Program-made: the position numbers and the translations under genes | Notes under the pieces: model-generated | The model's input: the letters and a program-made list of their open reading frames with translations, nothing else | Database searches by the model: none | What the model was told of the DNA's origin: nothing | DNA from: Acidobacteriota bacterium | GTDB lineage: Bacteria > Acidobacteriota > Terriglobia > Bryobacterales > UBA6623 | Assembly (NCBI GenBank): GCA_016125275.1 | Contig: WGMB01000004.1 | Span: 496,001-560,000, forward strand | Length of the DNA: 64,000 nucleotides | Direction: 5' to 3' | In this document: positions 9,274-16,696 of the stretch, piece by piece | Numbering within the stretch: position 1 is the first letter of the stretch | Layout: every line of letters starts with the position of its first letter

Positions 9274-10715
9274 CGCCGCCGGACCGCTTCGATGTAGGCC
9301 CGATCGGCCGCCTCCACCTGCTTACGGAGCGCCTCGATCGGGGCGGCTCGCTTGACTCTGCTCTCGGCGGCGTAGCGCTCGAAGAAGGCCTCGACCTCGG
9401 GAGAGTCGCCGTGCAGGCCCCAATCCCCCGTTTCCTTCGCCCACTTCTTCACCGCCGCCCGCATGCTCTCCATGACCGCCTGGTACTCCGGGGCGGAGGC
9501 CAGATTGAAGATCTCGTAGGGGTCGCGCGTTACGTCGTAGAGCTCTTCGGGCGACCGCGGCTCGGTCAGTTTCTGGGGAATCGGCCCCAGGCGGCCAAGG
9601 CTTCCCAGCAGATTCATCAGATGCCACAGGGGATGGGTCTCCTGCCGGTAGGCCGAGCCAGCCGTCAGTGGCTCCTGTGGAAAGTCGTTGTGAATGTAGC
9701 GGAAGCGCCGGCCGCGGGCCGTGCGGGACCGCAACAGCAGCCCGCCTTGGCGATCCGTCGCGCCGAAGACCAGCTCCGGCTCGGGCTCGGCGTCCTTGCC
9801 TAGAAAGATCCGGCCGTGCATCCAACCCGGCTTCTTGCCGCCGGCCAGCGAGAGCGTCGTGGCGCTGACGTCGATGAGCGTCGTCAATTGCGTCAGGTCG
9901 GCTGAGTCCAGCCTCGCCAGCCCAGTCAGATCGCGCACGATCAGCGGAACCTTCAGGCCGCTGTCGTAGTTCCACTGCTTGCCGCGCAGCATGGGTCGCC
10001 CGTGGTCCGAGAAGAAGAACACGATGGTGTTCTCCGCCAGCCCGTCTGTCTCCAACCGGTCCAAGACGCGACCCACCTTGGCGTCCAGGGCTGTGATGGA
10101 GTCGAGGTACTCCGCCCAATCCTGCCGAGTCACCGGATGGTCGGGGTAGTAGGGCGGGATTCGCACCTTGGAAGGGTCCGCTCGGTGCAGATCGCCGCCG
10201 CCCCAACTCGGGCCCCGGTGCGCTTCCTGAAAGTTCAATTGGGCGAAGAACGGCTGGTTCTCCTTCAGAGCGGCCCAGTCGGAGAGCTCGAAGGCGCCTT
10301 CGTCGGCCTGGTAGTTCCAGTCCACCTTGCCGGTCCCTCGCAGGCCCGGCTCGATGGCTCGGATGTTGGCCGTGCGGTATCCGAGGTCTTTCAGCAGTTC
10401 CGGCAGGATGCGGACTCCGTCAGGCAGCGGCGGAAAATACTCCGCCGACGGCCGGTGGTGCTGCGCTCCCAGGCTCGTCTGGTACATGCCGGTCCACAGC
10501 GCCGACCGGCTGGGCGAGCAGGCCGTACCGGTGGAGAACGCCGAGGAGAAATAGACGCCTTCGTCGGCCAATCCATCCAGCCGCGGCGTGTAGACCTGCG
10601 GCGTCCCGTTGCGAGACATGTCCGGGCTCATGTCTTCCGCGATGATCCAGAGGATGTTCGGTTTTTGCGCCGCCGCCAGGGACGCGACGGAGAGCAACAG
10701 CAGCAGGATTCTCAT
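9270..10715 (-). CDS. exported Cys-type sulfatase (alkaline phosphatase superfamily)
   Basis: 481 aa with an N-terminal signal peptide (LLLLLSVASLAAAQ), then KPNILWIIAEDMSPD, whose Asp residues bind calcium. The formylglycine motif is ACSPSRSALWTG with Cys66, the C-x-P-S-R form that needs a formylglycine-generating enzyme or anaerobic SME; none is in the window. FFFSDHGRP gives the second metal-binding block. Likely removes sulfate esters from exogenous glycans. ATG 10715 begins only 18 bases after the 3' end of the tRNA-Sec on the same strand; the longer frame upstream runs through the tRNA and is rejected. Confidence 0.93.
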   Translation of the reverse strand: MRILLLLLSVASLAAAQKPNILWIIAEDMSPDMSRNGTPQVYTPRLDGLADEGVYFSSAFSTGTACSPSRSALWTGMYQTSLGAQHHRPSAEYFPPLPDGVRILPELLKDLGYRTANIRAIEPGLRGTGKVDWNYQADEGAFELSDWAALKENQPFFAQLNFQEAHRGPSWGGGDLHRADPSKVRIPPYYPDHPVTRQDWAEYLDSITALDAKVGRVLDRLETDGLAENTIVFFFSDHGRPMLRGKQWNYDSGLKVPLIVRDLTGLARLDSADLTQLTTLIDVSATTLSLAGGKKPGWMHGRIFLGKDAEPEPELVFGATDRQGGLLLRSRTARGRRFRYIHNDFPQEPLTAGSAYRQETHPLWHLMNLLGSLGRLGPIPQKLTEPRSPEELYDVTRDPYEIFNLASAPEYQAVMESMRAAVKKWAKETGDWGLHGDSPEVEAFFERYAAESRVKRAAPIEALRKQVEAADRAYIEAVRRR

Positions 10716-10733
10716 GGGTCGGAGGGCCAGCGT

Positions 10734-10830
10734 TGGCGGAAGCCAGTGGGAGTCGAACCCACCTCTGCGCGCCAAAGCGGCAGACAACGGTTTTGAAGAC
10801 CGCACCCGGCGCCGGCCGAGAATGGCTTCC
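10734..10830 (-). tRNA. selC: tRNA-Sec (anticodon UCA), selC
   Basis: 97 nt read on the minus strand. Acceptor stem of 8 bp (GGAAGCCA with TGGCTTCC), discriminator G and encoded CCA; D-stem of 6 bp (CTCGGC/GCCGGG) with a 4-nt loop; anticodon arm GCGGT-CTTCAAA-ACCGT with UCA at 10794-10796; a long variable arm of about 24 nt containing a TCTGC/GCAGA stem; T-arm GTGGG-TTCGACT-CCCAC. The 8+5 acceptor/T-stem and the 6-bp D-stem are diagnostic of bacterial tRNA-Sec. It lies 21 bp after the MFS stop and 18 bp before the sulfatase ATG, all on one strand. Confidence 0.97.
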
Positions 10831-10851
10831 CTGGGGAACCTCTTCAGTCTA

Positions 10852-12159
10852 CTAGTCGACCAAGTCCTCGGCCGACGGCTCCGGCAGGGCGAAGCTCGAG
10901 GCGAAGCCGATGACGTACGTCGCGATACCGACGATCGCCGCTGCCAGCGCCAACTTCTCCGGCGGGGTCGTCCCGGGAAGCGAAGTGGCCAGCGTGGTGG
11001 TGACCCAGGCTGCGGAGGTCCCGATCATGCGGCCTCCGATATTGGCGGCGAAGCTCTCGCCGGTGCCCCGCAAGTGGACCGGATAGACGCTGGGCAGATA
11101 GTTGCCCCAAAAACTGAACTGAGCCACCGTGAGCAGGCCGATGGCGGCGGCGCCCCACTTGAGCAAAGTCAGATCGTTGGTCGCCGCGTAAAGGAACACC
11201 AGCGGCATCACAAACAGTCCCGGGACCTGGAAGACTCGCAGCAGGCTGCGGCGGCTCAGGATCCGCACCGCCAGGAAGGCCAGCAGGAAGCGGCCTATCA
11301 GCCCGCCGATCTCCTGAAACGACTGCACGCCGGCCACGGCCTGCTCTTGCGCCGTGCGCTCCAGGTCCGCTACCAGGCCGGGCACGATGCGCGGCAGGTG
11401 CTGGATGGCGCCGAAGGCCGCGCCGTAGCTGCAGGCGAACATGATGGTCGTGACGATCGTCGTCTGGCGGAAGCGCGGCGTGAACAACTCGCCCAGGCTG
11501 GGCCGCTTGAGGGTTCCAGCGGCCTTCTTCTGCGCCCATTCGGGAGATTCCGGCAAGAACGGCCGAATGATCATCAGCGGCAAAGCCGGAATCACGCCCG
11601 AGATCAGCGTGTAGCGCCAGGCCTCATGCCCGCCGGCGATCTCCGGGAACGACTCCGCGTAGGTCACTGCCAGAAAGTAGGCTCCGGTCACCAGCAGGCC
11701 GCCGATGGAGGAGAACGCCTGGGTATAGCCCAGCACGCTCTCACGCTGCTTGTGGTCCGGGAACAGCTCCGCCAGCCAGGCCACGGCGGCCACGAACTCG
11801 ACCGAAACGCCCACGAAGGTGGTGCAGCGGAACAGCAGCAGCATCTCCGGCGTGGTGGCGTAGCCGGCCGCCATCGCCGAGAAGGCGTAGAGCAGAATCG
11901 ACCACACCAGCACCCGGCGACGTCCGAGCAGGTCGGTCAGATAGCCGCCCAGCAGGCCGAAGACGCCGCCCGCCACCGCCGGCAAATAGAACAGCATGCC
12001 GACCCATTGATTGAACTCCGGGCTGCCCGGCGCGGCGCCGGCCAACTCGAGCAGAGCCGGCCGCACGATCAGCGGCAGCATGAGCAACTCGTAGATGTCG
12101 AAGGCGAAGCCCAGAGCGGCTACGAGGCAAATCAACCACTGCGTACGTGTGAGGTTCAT
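10852..12159 (-). CDS. MFS transporter (metabolite:H+ symporter type)
   Basis: 435 aa with about 12 predicted TM helices. The loop 2-3 motif is GGYLTDLLGRRRVLVWS, the MFS signature, and the first helix carries FDIYE as in sugar/aromatic-acid/metabolite symporters. A central cytoplasmic loop (FLPESPEWAQKKAAGTLKRP) ends with a PESPxW motif typical of this branch. Substrate unknown. It is the last gene upstream of tRNA-Sec; a TAGACT -10 sits 14 bases before its ATG. Confidence 0.87.
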   Translation of the reverse strand: MNLTRTQWLICLVAALGFAFDIYELLMLPLIVRPALLELAGAAPGSPEFNQWVGMLFYLPAVAGGVFGLLGGYLTDLLGRRRVLVWSILLYAFSAMAAGYATTPEMLLLFRCTTFVGVSVEFVAAVAWLAELFPDHKQRESVLGYTQAFSSIGGLLVTGAYFLAVTYAESFPEIAGGHEAWRYTLISGVIPALPLMIIRPFLPESPEWAQKKAAGTLKRPSLGELFTPRFRQTTIVTTIMFACSYGAAFGAIQHLPRIVPGLVADLERTAQEQAVAGVQSFQEIGGLIGRFLLAFLAVRILSRRSLLRVFQVPGLFVMPLVFLYAATNDLTLLKWGAAAIGLLTVAQFSFWGNYLPSVYPVHLRGTGESFAANIGGRMIGTSAAWVTTTLATSLPGTTPPEKLALAAAIVGIATYVIGFASSFALPEPSAEDLVD

Positions 12160-12173
12160 GGCGGGAAAGCCCT

Positions 12174-12179
12174 AGTCTA
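12174..12179 (-). promoter_or_regulatory. -10-like element for MFS gene
   Basis: TAGACT on the minus strand, 14 bases before the ATG at 12159; no clear Shine-Dalgarno in the short leader. Confidence 0.35.
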
Positions 12180-12206
12180 CACGCTTCGCCGTGGCCGCTG
12201 GGGACC

Positions 12207-12989
12207 CTAGAAGTCAGGTAAATTGCGCATCATCGCCGAGGCGTCGCCGCCGCTGGACAGCCGCGCGGCGTCCAGGATCTTGCGGTGCGGCTCGTGGACT
12301 GTGCCGATATAGCGGGCCTCATTGCGGACGCCGCCCATCAGAATCACCACATAGTGGCGCTCCGGGTAGAACAGCGCCTGAAACTGCAGCTCGGCCTTCT
12401 CGTCGGTAATCCACTCCTCGCGCGCCGGAGGACCCAGCTTGGCGGACACGATGTAGTAGTCGTCCTGCGCGGTGAGGTTCAGGTAGTTCTGGTCGGTCGT
12501 CGAGGTATCGGCCTCGAACAGCCGCGCGATGGGATTGCGCACGCCTTCGAAGGCGAAGAATGTACCGACGAACAGCACGCCGAGCGCGATGAGGATGGCA
12601 CGGCCGATCAGCGAGAAGGTCAGCGAATCAGTGGAGCTGTCCCGCAGGGGAGGCGGCGGCTCCGGCTCAGCCTCATTGGAGAGGCGCGGCTGGGGCGCCG
12701 AAGGAATCTCCACCACGGCCTTGCGGTAGGGGCTGATCTGGCCGCTGCGGTACTGCAGCTCGCGTTTCAGCCCGACGATCATCACCGGCCTGTCGGAACT
12801 TGACAGCTCACCGAGATGGTTCCGCGGCACCCAGATCTCATCGCCGCTGAGCGTGTTCTTGGCCAGGATCTCCGACCAGGTCTCCTGCTCGAGCGTCCAC
12901 TCGTTGTGCTCGATGCCGCGGATCGCGGGATAGAACGCGAAGCGCCGCCCCTGTAGGGCCTCGAACGGAGAATCGGGCTCGGAGGACAT
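12207..12989 (-). CDS. single-TM protein of unknown function
   Basis: 260 aa. The N-terminal about 120 residues (SPFEALQGRRFAFYPAIRGIEHNEW) look cytoplasmic and soluble; one TM helix (about 135-155, IGRAILIALGVLFVGTFFAF) follows, then an extracytoplasmic domain ending SSGGDASAMMRNLPDF. I do not recognise the family. ATG 12989 is chosen over the more distal start at 13076 because a TATACT -10 lies between (13000-13005). Divergently transcribed from the M81 peptidase gene, from which it is separated by 94 bp. Confidence 0.65.
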   Translation of the reverse strand: MSSEPDSPFEALQGRRFAFYPAIRGIEHNEWTLEQETWSEILAKNTLSGDEIWVPRNHLGELSSSDRPVMIVGLKRELQYRSGQISPYRKAVVEIPSAPQPRLSNEAEPEPPPPLRDSSTDSLTFSLIGRAILIALGVLFVGTFFAFEGVRNPIARLFEADTSTTDQNYLNLTAQDDYYIVSAKLGPPAREEWITDEKAELQFQALFYPERHYVVILMGGVRNEARYIGTVHEPHRKILDAARLSSGGDASAMMRNLPDF

Positions 12990-12999
12990 TCCCACAGGG

Positions 13000-13005
13000 A
13001 GTATA
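13000..13005 (-). promoter_or_regulatory. -10-like element, single-TM gene
   Basis: TATACT on the minus strand, 10 bases before the ATG at 12989; supports a near-leaderless transcript and the shorter start. Confidence 0.4.
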
Positions 13006-13071
13006 TCGAGCGGCGGCCCCCAGCCGCACATTCGAGCCCGGCGCCGGCGCGCCGCCGCGCCGCTGACTCGG

Positions 13072-13077
13072 TACACT
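13072..13077 (+). promoter_or_regulatory. -10-like element, M81 peptidase gene
   Basis: TACACT ends six bases before the GTG at 13084, leaving essentially no leader. Confidence 0.4.
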
Positions 13078-13083
13078 CATTCC

Positions 13084-14640
13084 GTGGCCCTCCGAAAATC
13101 GATTCTCCTCCTTGTCCTCCTGACGGTCGCCCTGCCGGCGCAGCAGAAGCCGCGGGTCGCCGTCGCCGGCATCTCGCACGAGTCCAACTCCTTCAACGTC
13201 AATCCGGCGAGCCTGGAGGATTTCGGCGGCGTCCCGCCGCAGCAGACCTTGGCGGAATTCGTCGAGGAGAACGGCAACTCCAGCTCCACCGTCGCGGGCT
13301 ACATCGCCGGGGCCCAGCAGTACGGGCTGGAGCTCTACCCGACGCTGGTGACCCGGGCGACGCCCGAAGGGCCCGTTACCGCCGCCGCCTTCGAGACCCT
13401 CATGGCCGAGATGCTCAAGCGCCTCAAGGCCGCGCCGAAGCTCGACGGCATTTTGCTGGCGCTGCATGGCGCCATGGTCGTCGAAACCTTCCCCTCCGGC
13501 GACGCCGAGCTGACTCGCCGCGTGCGTGAGGCCTTTGGGCCGGACATGCCGATCATCGTGACGCACGACTTCCACGCCAACGTCACGCCCGACATCATCC
13601 GCGACTCCGACGTGCTGATCACCTTCAAGGAGAATCCGCACATTGACACCAAGGACCGCGGCGTCCAGGCGGCCAAGATCATGGCCGGGATGATCAGCGG
13701 CGAGATCCATCCGACCCAGACGCTCATCAAGCCGCCGATGGTCTACAACATCGTCTTCCAGCACACCAAGGCCGAGCCCTTTCTGCCGATCACCAATGAG
13801 AGCCGCCGCCTGGAGGCCGAGAACCCAAAAATCCTGGCCGTGAGCGTCTCCGGCGGCTACCAGTACGCGGACGTCCCCTGGATGGGGCCGACGGCGGTGG
13901 TGGTGACCGACAACGACCCGGATCTGGCCGAGCGCGAGGCCAAGCGCCTGTCGGACATGCTTTGGGCCACCCGCGACAAGATCAAGCTCACTGAGCCCTC
14001 TCCGGCCGAAGCCGTCAAGATGGCGATGGAGTTCGAAGGCCGTCCGGTCGGCTTGATCGACATGGGCGACAACATCGGCGGCGGCACTCCCGGCGACAGT
14101 ACGTTCATCCTCGAGGAGCTGGTGAAGCAGAACGCGCAGGGCTGGGTGATGGTGATCGCCGACCCGGCAGCCTACGCCGTGGCGGAGAAAGCCGGGGTGG
14201 GCGAGCCGTTCGACATGGCCGTGGGCGGCAAGACCGACCCGTATCACGGCAAGCCGGTCCGCATCCGGGGCCATGTGCGCTCGCTGCACGTCGGAAAATA
14301 CATGGAGCCGGAGGTGCGCCACGGCGGCGGACGTTACTGGTCGATGGGCAAGACGGCGGTCATCCACGTGGACGGCTCGACGCTCGACGAGCCGAACCTG
14401 CTGCTGTTGACCACGGAGCGCTCCAGCCCCAACAGCGCCCACCAGATCATCAGCAACGGCATCTATGTCGAGCGCCAGAAGATCATCGTGCTCAAGGGGG
14501 CGATCGCGCCGCGGGCGGCCTGGGAGCCGCTGGCGGCCAAGTTGATTCCGGTGGACAGCCCCGGAGCGACGGCGGTGAACCCGGCGCACTTTGAGTACAA
14601 GCACGTGCGGCCGGGGTTGTTCGGGATCGGGAAGGAGTGA
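13084..14640 (+). CDS. M81 family metallopeptidase (MlrC-like)
   Basis: 518 aa, signal peptide (IL LLVLLTVALPAQQ region, residues 1-20) then RVAVAGISHESNSFN, the opening of the MlrC/DUF1485 family. Zinc ligands are likely in THDFHANV and ENPHIDTKDRG blocks; LIDMGDNIGGGTPGDST marks the C-terminal MlrC domain. MlrC of sphingomonads cleaves linear microcystin products, but most homologues act on unknown peptides. Start GTG 13084 is supported by the -10 directly before it and by the signal peptide. Confidence 0.88.
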   Translation: MALRKSILLLVLLTVALPAQQKPRVAVAGISHESNSFNVNPASLEDFGGVPPQQTLAEFVEENGNSSSTVAGYIAGAQQYGLELYPTLVTRATPEGPVTAAAFETLMAEMLKRLKAAPKLDGILLALHGAMVVETFPSGDAELTRRVREAFGPDMPIIVTHDFHANVTPDIIRDSDVLITFKENPHIDTKDRGVQAAKIMAGMISGEIHPTQTLIKPPMVYNIVFQHTKAEPFLPITNESRRLEAENPKILAVSVSGGYQYADVPWMGPTAVVVTDNDPDLAEREAKRLSDMLWATRDKIKLTEPSPAEAVKMAMEFEGRPVGLIDMGDNIGGGTPGDSTFILEELVKQNAQGWVMVIADPAAYAVAEKAGVGEPFDMAVGGKTDPYHGKPVRIRGHVRSLHVGKYMEPEVRHGGGRYWSMGKTAVIHVDGSTLDEPNLLLLTTERSSPNSAHQIISNGIYVERQKIIVLKGAIAPRAAWEPLAAKLIPVDSPGATAVNPAHFEYKHVRPGLFGIGKE

Positions 14641-14667
14641 GCCGGGACGCCCAAGCGTCATGTCGAG

Positions 14668-15117
14668 ATGAGGCCGATGACCTGCCGTGAATCCATACTT
14701 GCCGCGGGCCTGACATTGGCCTCCTGTACGGCGCTCCAGGGCCAAGCGCTCCCGCAGGCGCGGTGGCCGGAAGGCTTCACCAAAGCGAGCCCCGAGCACA
14801 TGGTGACCTACGAAGCAAATCTAGTGTGCCAGAAGCGCCTGCTAGGTCGAGTCCATGTGTTGGAAGAGAAAACAGAGGCGCCGGGGCGGGCAGGGGTTCT
14901 CATCGAAGTGAAGCGGGACCGAGCCGACGAGCCCTTGAGAATCTGGCGAACGGTAAGCAAGAGCGGGGGCAAGTTTGGCATCCGCGGACTGGAGCCAAGC
15001 GACTACGTCATGAAGGTGATGTTGGACGGTTTCCAGTCGCACTACCAAGCCGTACGGATCTCACCGGAGTGCCGTTCCGATCGAGAGCTAGTTGTCGATC
15101 TGAGACTCGGCCTGTAG
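14668..15117 (+). CDS. small secreted protein with carboxypeptidase-regulatory-like domain
   Basis: 149 aa. An N-terminal signal (residues about 1-26; LAAGLTLASCTALQGQA, with a Cys that could be a weak lipobox) is followed by a beta domain whose end, FGIRGLEPSDYVMKVMLDGFQSHYQ, looks like the carboxypeptidase regulatory/CnaB-type sandwich often used in Acidobacteriota. Codon use is less GC-rich than neighbours. The start could also be ATG 14677. No function known; follows the M81 gene by 27 bp. Confidence 0.6.
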   Translation: MRPMTCRESILAAGLTLASCTALQGQALPQARWPEGFTKASPEHMVTYEANLVCQKRLLGRVHVLEEKTEAPGRAGVLIEVKRDRADEPLRIWRTVSKSGGKFGIRGLEPSDYVMKVMLDGFQSHYQAVRISPECRSDRELVVDLRLGL

Positions 15118-15225
15118 CTCAGGCGAACCAGCTTCCCTGGGATCTTGGCATGCCCAGTCCCTACGGTTTCTTGACGGGCTGCCGGACGAACCTGAAGGCA
15201 TACTTCCGCCTGTTCGCCGATCGAA

Positions 15226-15245
15226 CGCCCAGCTAAAGCCGGGCG
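15226..15245. terminator. hairpin between convergent genes (possible bidirectional terminator)
   Basis: CGCCC-A-GC-TAAA-GC-C-GGGCG forms a 7-bp stem with one symmetric A/C mismatch and a 4-nt loop. It lies seven bases from the peroxidase stop and 110 bases past the small secreted gene's stop. There is no T-tract, so termination is uncertain. Confidence 0.3.
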
Positions 15246-15251
15246 CTCACT

Positions 15252-16373
15252 TCACGGCTTCTTGACGTAGTTGGGATCGGTGACCGGACCGTCGGCCTTC
15301 GGCTTGATGTAGTTCGGGTCCGTGACGGGCCCGGCCGCGGCCTCTTCGTCGTCGAGGTTCAGCGGGGCCTGGCTGATGTTGAAGATGTCCGTGGCGGCCG
15401 GCGAAGCGTCGAGCAGCTCGTTGACGCGTCCGTTGAGGGCGCCCAAAAAAGCCAGTAGATCTCCCTTCTCCTCTGCCGTCAACGTGAACGGCCGGATCTC
15501 AGCTTCCAGGCCCGCCGGGGCGCTGCCGCCCTTCTGGTAGTGCTCCAGCACGGCTTCGATCTTCAGCATCTCGCCGTTGTGCATGTAGGAGTAGCGGCGC
15601 AGCACGTCGCGCAGGCTCTGCGTCTTGTACTTGGTGCCGGCCGGGTTGTCGCCGGCGTTCTCGGCTACGCCCGTGTAGTGCTTCCGGTGGTCGGTGAGCA
15701 GCGGGCCGTTGTGGCACTGGATGCAGCCGGCTTTGCCGCTGAAGAGGGCCATGCCGCGCAGGGCTTCGGGCGAGAGGGCGCTCTCGTCCCCGAGCAGGTA
15801 GCGGTCGAGGTCGCTGTCATAGGAAACCAGCGTGCGCTCGTAGGTGGCGATGGCCTTGGCGATCAGATCGAAGGTGACCTCTTCGCCCGGGAAGGTCTGC
15901 GCGAAGGCCTGCTTGTAGAACGGATGCGCGGCCACGCGCTCGGCGGCCTCGGCCGGGTCGATGTCCATCTCGAAAGGGTTCTCGAGCGGCTTGGGGACCT
16001 GATCCTCCAACGACTTCTCGCGGCCGTCAAAGAACATCGACTGCTGCCAGCCGGCGTTGAGCAGGTTGGGCGTTTTGCGGCGCAGCTCAGACTCGTTCAA
16101 GCCCCAAGCTCTGGAAAACCCGTCCGTAAAGTACAGCTCCGGATTGTGGCACGTGGAGCAGGAGCGCCGGTTGCTGCCCGACAGGATGTTGTCGAAGAAG
16201 AGCTTCTTGCCCAGGGCGATCTTCTCCGGCGTCGAGGGATTGTCAGCAGGTTGCGGCGGGGCGCCGCTCAACGGCTCCAGACGAGGCTTGTCCGCTCTGT
16301 GGCCGGGGATCTCCGCGGCGGAGGCGGCGAACGTCGCCAGCAGAAGGAGCGGGAATGCGCGGGTCAGAGCCAT
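15252..16373 (-). CDS. di-haem cytochrome c peroxidase/MauG family protein
   Basis: 373 aa, signal peptide (FPLLLLATFAASAA) then PEKIALGKKLFFD. Two CxxCH haem sites are visible: CSTCHNPELYFTDG (about residue 72) and CIQCHNGPLLTDH (about 218), the bacterial CCP/MauG layout, with YMHNGEMLKIEAVLEHY near the end. Periplasmic peroxide reduction or protein oxidation is likely. The C-terminus carries two copies of GPVTDPNY(I/V)K separated by a few residues, an unusual tail. A TAAACT -10 lies 21 bases before ATG. Confidence 0.9.
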   Translation of the reverse strand: MALTRAFPLLLLATFAASAAEIPGHRADKPRLEPLSGAPPQPADNPSTPEKIALGKKLFFDNILSGSNRRSCSTCHNPELYFTDGFSRAWGLNESELRRKTPNLLNAGWQQSMFFDGREKSLEDQVPKPLENPFEMDIDPAEAAERVAAHPFYKQAFAQTFPGEEVTFDLIAKAIATYERTLVSYDSDLDRYLLGDESALSPEALRGMALFSGKAGCIQCHNGPLLTDHRKHYTGVAENAGDNPAGTKYKTQSLRDVLRRYSYMHNGEMLKIEAVLEHYQKGGSAPAGLEAEIRPFTLTAEEKGDLLAFLGALNGRVNELLDASPAATDIFNISQAPLNLDDEEAAAGPVTDPNYIKPKADGPVTDPNYVKKP

Positions 16374-16529
16374 GGCAAAGTCCGGTTGCAGGTGAGTTTA
16401 GCAGGGGGAGGAAAAGGCTCAAAGTGTTGGAGATCGAGTGGGTCGTTCGTTTGTGCAACCCTGGGCAATAATCCCTTCTCAGTTGGACTCAGTGCAAGGA
16501 CGGGCCATCCGTACCTTGACGCCGTCACG

Positions 16530-16544
16530 CCTGATCCGATCAGG
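16530..16544. promoter_or_regulatory. perfect 15-bp palindrome CCTGATC-C-GATCAGG (candidate operator)
   Basis: Seven-base arms around one central C. A TTGACG hexamer (16516-16521) lies nine bases to its left. The half-site CTGAT/ATCAG recurs in a second palindrome 46 bp downstream. Confidence 0.4.
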
Positions 16545-16590
16545 TCCGTTCCGCGATCGGAGACCTGGGCAGGCGCCGCTCCACCGCGCA

Positions 16591-16603
16591 ATCAGATTCT
16601 GAT
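16591..16603. promoter_or_regulatory. perfect 13-bp palindrome ATCAGA-T-TCTGAT (candidate operator)
   Basis: Six-base arms, same half-site as the palindrome at 16530-16544 but in inside-out order. About 69 bases before the TAGAAT element of the orphan gene. Confidence 0.4.
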
Positions 16604-16671
16604 AGCCTCAATGCAGTCGAACAGGGTGCGCTCCGGGATACATTCGTGGCGCGCCCGTCGATGGCCGCTAC

Positions 16672-16677
16672 TAGAAT
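16672..16677 (+). promoter_or_regulatory. -10-like element, orphan gene
   Basis: TAGAAT, 19 bases before the ATG at 16697; places transcription start downstream of the alternative starts at 16646 and 16661. Confidence 0.35.
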
Positions 16678-16696
16678 TGATTTCCCGAGAATTTCG

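Larger units (their letters stand above)
16374..16696. other. intergenic region (323 bp) with two palindromes and divergent promoters
   Basis: No gene seen. It holds TAAACT (minus, 16395-16400) for the peroxidase gene, a TAGAAT (plus, 16672-16677) for the next gene, and two perfect palindromes described separately. Two short in-frame starts of the downstream ORF (GTG 16646, ATG 16661) fall upstream of the TAGAAT and are probably not used. Confidence 0.5.

Noticed and set aside
10716-10805. N-terminal extension of the sulfatase
   Set aside because: It would be translated from tRNA-Sec; the signal peptide begins at ATG 10715.
12838-14799. 653-residue minus-strand frame
   Set aside because: Antisense to the M81 peptidase gene with His/Arg/Gly/Val-rich shadow composition.
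15161-15250. Short minus-strand ORF ending PVKKP
   Set aside because: Only about 24 codons after an internal stop, no start or ribosome site; kept only as a possible duplication remnant.
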